DNA of 35,180 nucleotides, taken from a bacterium. Lineage in GTDB: Bacteria > Zixibacteria > MSB-5A5 > GN15 > FEB-12. How positions within the stretch are numbered: the first letter of the stretch is position 1; each line of letters opens with the position of its first letter. A program made the translations under genes and the position numbers. Shown piece after piece: positions 30,330-35,180 of the stretch. The notes beneath the pieces are model-generated. The model was not told the origin of the DNA. It did no database searches and saw only the letters and a list, made by a program, of their open reading frames with translations. The stretch lies in assembly GCA_030605565.1 (NCBI GenBank), contig JAUWIB010000131.1, positions 1-35,180 on the forward strand. The letters are read 5' to 3'.

Positions 30330-31223
30330 TCAAACTACCTTCAGCCGCCAGGTTATCGGCTTGACCGTAAACAGTCGCCAACAGTCCCGGTCGCATGTTG
30401 CATCCCGACCCAGTTCCGGCGCGTCCACAAAAAGCCCGAACATCGTCGGACCGGAGCCGCTCAAACGAGTCAGCACTGCCCCGGCTTGAAGCAGAACGTC
30501 CCGGATTCGGCCCGAATCTGGATAAGACGCACCAAGAACATCTTCAAAATCGTTGCCGGTCATTAGCAAAGCCGCAATCAACTCATTAACGTCCCGGCAG
30601 GGCGGCAAGGTAAAGGGAACCTTCGGTTTTGTCAAGTCCATTTTGAGGAGGTCATAAGCCTCGGCCGTTGAGACCGATTGCCCGGGGGTTACCAGCACCA
30701 GCGTGTATTTGGTCGGGAAATCCGCTGGTTTGACCGCTTCGCCGCGGCCGCCCACCAGCGCCTGCCCCCCAGAGAAGAAAAAAGGCAAATCAGAACCGAC
30801 CTCAAGGGCCAACCGGGCCATCTGGGTTTGAGATAACTTAAGATCAAACAGCAGGTTACATGCTATGATCGTTGCCGCACCATCGGCTGAACCTCCCCCC
30901 AACCCAGCGGCGATGGGAATTTGCTTGTCGAGATTGACATGAAGGCCGCGGGGCAGGTTGAATGCGTCTCTCACTGTGTTGTAAGCTCGACTGACCAGGT
31001 TCTCGTCACCGGTTGGCAGGTCGCCTTTGCCGGATAATTCGATTGTCACGCCCGGCTTGTCCGTGATGGAGAAAGCGAGTTCATCATACAGCGACACTGC
31101 CTGGAACAGCGAGTTAATGTTGTGATATCCATCCGGGCGCTTGCCCAGCACCTCAAGGAACAGGTTCACCTTGGCGGGCGCTTTGATGGTCAGCTGATTG
31201 CTGTTTAGTTTTTCAATGTACAA
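30330..31223 (-). CDS. ispE: 4-diphosphocytidyl-2-C-methyl-D-erythritol kinase
   Basis: A GHMP kinase of the MEP isoprenoid pathway that phosphorylates the 2-hydroxyl of CDP-methylerythritol. Visible features are IKAPAKVNLFLEVLGKRPDGYHNINSLFQAV, the ATP-binding loop IPIAAGLGGGSADGAATI, SDLPFFFSGG and the C-terminal LSGSGPTMFGLF. I prefer TTG at 31223, which has GGAG eight bases upstream, over GTG at 31250, which has no clear site; with TTG the protein is 297 residues. It heads the cluster with spoVG, tRNA-Gln, prs and rplY. Confidence 0.94.
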   Translation of the reverse strand: MYIEKLNSNQLTIKAPAKVNLFLEVLGKRPDGYHNINSLFQAVSLYDELAFSITDKPGVTIELSGKGDLPTGDENLVSRAYNTVRDAFNLPRGLHVNLDKQIPIAAGLGGGSADGAATIIACNLLFDLKLSQTQMARLALEVGSDLPFFFSGGQALVGGRGEAVKPADFPTKYTLVLVTPGQSVSTAEAYDLLKMDLTKPKVPFTLPPCRDVNELIAALLMTGNDFEDVLGASYPDSGRIRDVLLQAGAVLTRLSGSGPTMFGLFVDAPELGRDATCDRDCWRLFTVKPITWRLKVV

Positions 31224-31308
31224 TTGGCTGCTCCGGCCGACCACCAACACTGGTTCTTTCTATAGCAGTTCTTACAAATACATTCAGTTTGGGCGCAACT
31301 AAGTTCTT

Positions 31309-31440
31309 GTAGGTCGAAACCCCTGACCCGTAGGGTCGTCCTGAGCGCAGTCGAAGGGCGGGTTTCGACATCTTCGGCCGACAAGACAAAACAGAAGAAC
31401 CGGCTGCGCCGGTGTCGAAACCACAGGGGTTTCGACCTAC
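31309..31440. repeat. Nested palindromic element with 17-bp perfect outer arms
   Basis: GTAGGTCGAAACCCCTG (31309-31325) and CAGGGGTTTCGACCTAC (31424-31440) are exact reverse complements. Inside, GGTTTCGACA (31341-31350) pairs with TGTCGAAACC (31413-31422). Within the loop lies CCTGAGCGCAGTCGAAGG, a motif often seen in dispersed bacterial repeats. The 132-base unit lies between the large secreted-protein gene and ispE. It has no ORF of note and resembles a small non-autonomous mobile element. Confidence 0.75.
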
Positions 31441-31505
31441 GGTGCTTATGATAGCGTATTGTCACACCTTTTGAAAGCATATTGCGGGTGGGGGTGTCAC
31501 GGAGA

Positions 31506-31534
31506 AAGGGCAGAAGCGGTGGACTCCTGCCCTT
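31506..31534 (-). terminator. Possible terminator after the 1147-residue secreted protein gene
   Basis: AAGGGCAG (31506-31513) and CTGCCCTT (31527-31534) are perfect 8-bp arms with a 13-base loop. On the minus strand TTCTCC follows the stem, so the T-tract is poor. It lies 38 bases past the stop at 31572. Confidence 0.45.
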
Positions 31535-31571
31535 GGTTGATCTGTCGCAACTCACGCGAGTTATCTTTGGA

Positions 31572-34500
31572 TCACTTCAGTAAAACTAATTTCTTAGTGT
31601 CCGCGAAATCCCCAGCCACCATCCGGTAGAAGTAGATACCGGACGACACGGTGTTCCCTCTCTCATCACGTCCGTCCCACGTAACCAGCTTGTGACCTGC
31701 GGAAAGCCGTTCGTTTACCAGTCTCCTTATCCGCTTGCCCAAAACATTGTAAATGTCCATTGTGACTTGGGATGCCCGCGGCAATGCAAACTGAATGCGC
31801 GTTTCCATGTTGAAAGGGTTGGGGTAGTTTTGCTGCAAGGAAGACTGGCTTGGCAGAGATGAACTCGGTATATCCTCGACTTCGAGATAGTGAGCAGGCG
31901 ACGTGAAACCGGTTTCTCCGCCACCGGGGCATTCTGGAGGGATTAGTGATGCTACTCGCCAACAAAGAGGGGTGAACTCTGGAACATCCAGTGTGCAAGT
32001 GACTGGAGGGTGGTCAACCGTAATATCGAGGCACAGCGAACTGGGGTTTTCGAACGAGCATCCCGAGCAAGCTACTTGGAGTATGTACGCATAGGCAAGG
32101 ACCGGTTCATCCCAACTGAATGTAATGATATCGGGGCCGGTAGCACCATCTGGGGGGAGCAGGCTATGATCCGGTATTGGTATGTATCCTGGACAGCGAA
32201 GTACAAAACGCCGCTCAGGACTATTCCATGCACCCCAACCGCACTCATTATATGCCCTAACACGCCAGTACAGCCACCAACCGTAAGGTAGGCCAGATGT
32301 GTTGTAGTTAGACGAGACTGGTTGCTCATCAATCAGTGGATTGGAGAACGATTGATTTGTGTCCACCTGGACCTGATACATGTCAGCACCATTTACACTA
32401 CTCCAATCAAGATACATTGGTTCGACTTGATCGGTCGCACCATCCGGCGGACTCACATACGGTGGGGTTCCAGGTTCCTGTCTGACGTTTACTGGCTTAG
32501 AGCCGGGAGTTGAAGAACCACAAATATTATTGGCCGTTACCGATATCTGACATGATCCCGTATGTCCTGTCGGCGGCGTCCAGTTTGTCGGATTGCCGTT
32601 CGGCGGACTGAATGAGCCACCGCAACTTGAGTTCCAACTCCACCCCGTCGGATCACCGGATGCTGTAGCGGAATACTGGTAGCTTCCACCACCACAAACC
32701 TCGTCTGGACCAGCAATGGTTGGAATACCAGGTTCCTGTATAACGCTCACGGGCATCGACCCCGGTACTGAGGGCCCGCATATGTTATTGGCGGTAACCG
32801 AAATCTGGCATGATCCAGTGTAGCCCGTCGGCGGAGTCCATTGAGTCGGATTGCCGTTCGGCGGACTGAATGAGCCGCCACAATTGGAGCTCCAACCCCA
32901 ACTGGATACGGTTCCCGAGGATGTTGCAGTGTACGTTTCGGACTGGCCTCCGCAGACTTCACTTGGCCCGGATATGGAAGGTTGCCCCGGAACAGTCACT
33001 CCTGTACCTTCGGCCGCGGGGGAGTCACCTGACTCATCGCAACTGTTGTACGAACGTACCCAGAACTCATGGGTACCGGTAGTGTTATAAGTAAAACAAG
33101 TCTGGTTGGCGCCGACGTCACCTATCGGTCCCCAAACACCGAACATGTAGATCCGATATCCAGTCTCTCCCGACACGTTTTCCCAACATATCTCGATAGA
33201 CTCACATCTGTCGTCAGATGCTGTGCACCAACCAGGTGTCGGCGGTGGATCGCAATCGATTGTTATCGCCTGACCCCAGGCCCAAGAATCCGTCAAAGCG
33301 TAATTGCTATTGATCCATGTATCCACGGTGAGCCTTCTGAAATACGTTCCAGCCTCAGATAGGCCCAAGGTGAAAATGTATGTGTGTGTGCTGTGCGCAC
33401 CAATTGTACTGCCCTTCTGATCATAAAAATCATACGGAGCCGATTGATCACGATCCAACCATAGGTTTACTCGCGATGTCAACGCTTCATCACCATCATT
33501 AGTGACCCAAACTCTCGCCTCCAGTGGCGTGCCGAGCGGTACTGTACCACCGGTCACCTCTGTGCCTGTAGTCATGTCGTAGACTTTGAATTGATAAGCA
33601 TAGGGCGTGTGGCGTCTGATTATCGGATAAACATGGGTACACGACGGTTCGAAAACACACACTCCGCCCCAGAATTCACCGTTATAGTATGCTTCGAAAC
33701 ACCATTCCATACCGGGGTTTACATCACTCCACCACGCTCTCCCTGAACCATCTGTCGTTTTTTCGTCAACGTATTGCCAAGTACCTGGATTCTTATACCT
33801 TATCACGGTTGCACCTGACCTGCTCGCACCGTTCTGATCTTGCACTTGAACAGTTATGTCGAGTCCGTTGATATACTTGCTCTCCGTTCTGCAGTTGTTT
33901 GATTCGTTCTTTTCGTTTATTATTCCGGTATAATCAGCGCAAGCCTTGAGTTCGACAGTCCCCGGACTGCCGAATGTCACCGTTATGCACTCGGTATCAG
34001 TCTCACCAGGGTCAAGCCCGAAATAAACATCGTCCGTTCCGACTGCACTTCCATTGACGTAATACTGAATGTAGAATTTTCCACACGAACGCAACCCAAT
34101 GTTCTTAGTCTTCACACAGATAGTCGTCTGTGCACCAGCGCAGGGACTATCTGGTTCAGTCCAAATATCCTCTACGATCAGATCCGGTCTGCAATCTGTC
34201 CAGTCGAAATCTTCATCGCGACGATTGTTGCCTTCGTTAGTTTCGCTGACATCATAATCGCTATCAACGAAGACCTCGATATTGTGCCATCCTGGATCGT
34301 ATTCTGTGTAGCTAATGTTTTCGTCAGCTGTTGAGCCAGAGCCAAGACTCGATACGTAATCCTGTCCAATGTAACTGCTATCGACATAGTATTTCAGGTA
34401 AAACCCTCCAGCAGAGCCGGCGCCCTGGTTTTTCAATCTAGTCTTAATCGTCACCGACTCAAAGGCGCAGGCATCGTAAGGATCAAGCCATATATCCTGG

Positions 34501-35015
34501 ACTATTAGGTCAGGCTTGGGGTCATCTGTTTCCCAATGTACCCAGATTTCAAAATCATCAATACACCCCACATCCTCGGTCGCATTGTCCCAGGCGACAA
34601 GATACCAGGTGCCGTTGGGATCAAGGCCATCGAATTTTGACCATACCGTGTCTGTTTCGTGGATGTCGTTGGAACTGCCTCCTTCCCTATCCCAGAGTGT
34701 GTAATCATACCAAATACTGTTACGTTCCGTAGTTATTTGTACGATCAAATCACCAACATACGTGTGGTTTATATCGTATTTCACTACAACCTTAGTTATT
34801 ACCGCTCCGGCAGGCGCACCTGTTATGTCACAGTTTCTGTTCACTCTTCCTTCCCAGCCGCCGTTGTCCGGAATGTCCACACATCCCCACCAGCTTCGGC
34901 AGTGCTCATCACCGACTGCAAGTACGGCGCCAGTCTCGGCCACGGCCAATATTGGCAGTAATGTCGTCATTACACTGACAAGCACAACTAGAATAAAAGT
35001 TTTAGCAAGATACAT
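31572..35015 (-). CDS. Secreted multidomain surface protein: P-domain, two CARDB, Ig-like repeats, type IX-like C-terminal domain
   Basis: A 1147-residue exported protein. A signal peptide covers residues 1-26 (MYLAKTFILVVLVSVMTTLL...AVAE). Residues about 45-160 resemble a proprotein-convertase P domain (ITKVVVKYDINHTYVGDLIVQI, LDPNGTWYLVAWDN), but no protease domain accompanies it. Two CARDB-like domains follow (KPDLIVQDIW at 167, RPDLIVEDIW near 277). Cys-rich and fibronectin-like segments come next, then two near-identical PKD/Ig-like repeats (about 676-847). The end is a FlgD/type IX-like sorting domain (NYPNPFN, then DGRDERGNTVSSGIYFYRM). AGGAGG lies five bases before the ATG. It probably functions as a surface adhesin or binding protein; no catalytic motif is visible. 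By eye its DNA is less GC-rich than that of its neighbours. Confidence 0.85.
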   Translation of the reverse strand: MYLAKTFILVVLVSVMTTLLPILAVAETGAVLAVGDEHCRSWWGCVDIPDNGGWEGRVNRNCDITGAPAGAVITKVVVKYDINHTYVGDLIVQITTERNSIWYDYTLWDREGGSSNDIHETDTVWSKFDGLDPNGTWYLVAWDNATEDVGCIDDFEIWVHWETDDPKPDLIVQDIWLDPYDACAFESVTIKTRLKNQGAGSAGGFYLKYYVDSSYIGQDYVSSLGSGSTADENISYTEYDPGWHNIEVFVDSDYDVSETNEGNNRRDEDFDWTDCRPDLIVEDIWTEPDSPCAGAQTTICVKTKNIGLRSCGKFYIQYYVNGSAVGTDDVYFGLDPGETDTECITVTFGSPGTVELKACADYTGIINEKNESNNCRTESKYINGLDITVQVQDQNGASRSGATVIRYKNPGTWQYVDEKTTDGSGRAWWSDVNPGMEWCFEAYYNGEFWGGVCVFEPSCTHVYPIIRRHTPYAYQFKVYDMTTGTEVTGGTVPLGTPLEARVWVTNDGDEALTSRVNLWLDRDQSAPYDFYDQKGSTIGAHSTHTYIFTLGLSEAGTYFRRLTVDTWINSNYALTDSWAWGQAITIDCDPPPTPGWCTASDDRCESIEICWENVSGETGYRIYMFGVWGPIGDVGANQTCFTYNTTGTHEFWVRSYNSCDESGDSPAAEGTGVTVPGQPSISGPSEVCGGQSETYTATSSGTVSSWGWSSNCGGSFSPPNGNPTQWTPPTGYTGSCQISVTANNICGPSVPGSMPVSVIQEPGIPTIAGPDEVCGGGSYQYSATASGDPTGWSWNSSCGGSFSPPNGNPTNWTPPTGHTGSCQISVTANNICGSSTPGSKPVNVRQEPGTPPYVSPPDGATDQVEPMYLDWSSVNGADMYQVQVDTNQSFSNPLIDEQPVSSNYNTSGLPYGWWLYWRVRAYNECGWGAWNSPERRFVLRCPGYIPIPDHSLLPPDGATGPDIITFSWDEPVLAYAYILQVACSGCSFENPSSLCLDITVDHPPVTCTLDVPEFTPLCWRVASLIPPECPGGGETGFTSPAHYLEVEDIPSSSLPSQSSLQQNYPNPFNMETRIQFALPRASQVTMDIYNVLGKRIRRLVNERLSAGHKLVTWDGRDERGNTVSSGIYFYRMVAGDFADTKKLVLLK
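32473..32988. repeat. Two tandem 258-bp repeats inside the large secreted protein gene
   Basis: Units of about 258 bases start at 32473 and 32731, both with GGTTCCTGT. They share long stretches such as GGATTGCCGTTCGGCGGACT. Each encodes an 86-residue Ig/PKD-like repeat containing CGGSFSPPNGNP. Flanks are more diverged than the core, which suggests duplication followed by gene conversion or selection on the core. Confidence 0.8.
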
Positions 35016-35180
35016 AAGACCTCCTAAGCTTTATCAATTATGGCCCTTCAGGGAATCGTGTGGGTAGTGACAGCGATTCCACTTCACGTCAAGAGCCTCT
35101 TACGCTGGTTGGATAGAGGTCCAGTCCGCCCAGATGGAAATAGATCGCCCTGCGGAAACGACTCCGATTCCGATAACCGC

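Overview
The window looks like a chromosomal segment of an uncultured Gram-negative-type bacterium of the FCB (Fibrobacterota-Chlorobiota-Bacteroidota) group, most likely candidate phylum Zixibacteria or a relative. This is inferred from three things: a secreted protein ending in a NYPNPFN-type FlgD/type IX-like sorting domain; a secreted protein ending in two dockerin-like DISDL..LVDYMF repeats; and many palindromic intergenic repeats. No rRNA gene is present, so the assignment is by protein style only. No transposase, integrase, phage gene or CRISPR array was found.

Layout. 1-2183 (+): 3' part of an M16-type peptidase gene. 2184-2552: palindromic repeats and a sigma70-type promoter. 2553-4350 (+): Na/phosphate cotransporter plus PhoU-like regulator. 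7171-4353 (-): a three-gene unit (DUF502 membrane protein, EIIA-CBS regulator, Na+/Ca2+ exchanger family transporter) behind a perfect-consensus promoter. 17449-7234 (-): an 11-gene complex I operon nuoABCDHIJKLMN with no nuoE, nuoF or nuoG, and with a perfect CRP-type palindrome just upstream. 17450-17863: repeats and a duplicated gene-end fragment. 19279-17864 (-): a GT4 glycosyltransferase carrying an in-frame repeat-derived insertion. 19438-24761 (+): DUF4139 protein, TPR protein, PriA. 27673-25012 (-): a secreted HEXXH metallopeptidase-like dockerin protein split by a ten-base C tract. 31223-28144 (-): the housekeeping cluster ispE, spoVG, tRNA-Gln, prs, rplY. 35015-31572 (-): a 1147-residue secreted multidomain protein.

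How the genes work together. The nuo operon encodes the quinone-reducing and proton-pumping arms of complex I without the NADH-oxidising module, so the electron donor is probably ferredoxin or another reduced carrier. The phosphate pair and the EIIA-CBS/exchanger unit are two ion-transport units, each with a likely regulator, arranged convergently with almost no spacer. The two large secreted proteins belong to the cell surface or secretome.

The least ordinary signals are: the repeat family found both between genes and inside the glycosyltransferase; the duplicated 3' end of that gene; the C10 tract that separates signal peptide from catalytic region in the metallopeptidase gene; the CRP-type site at nuoA; and the exchanger unit with a built-in EIIA-CBS regulator. 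None proves a new system. The metallopeptidase switch and the repeat-in-gene insertion are the best candidates for something undescribed.
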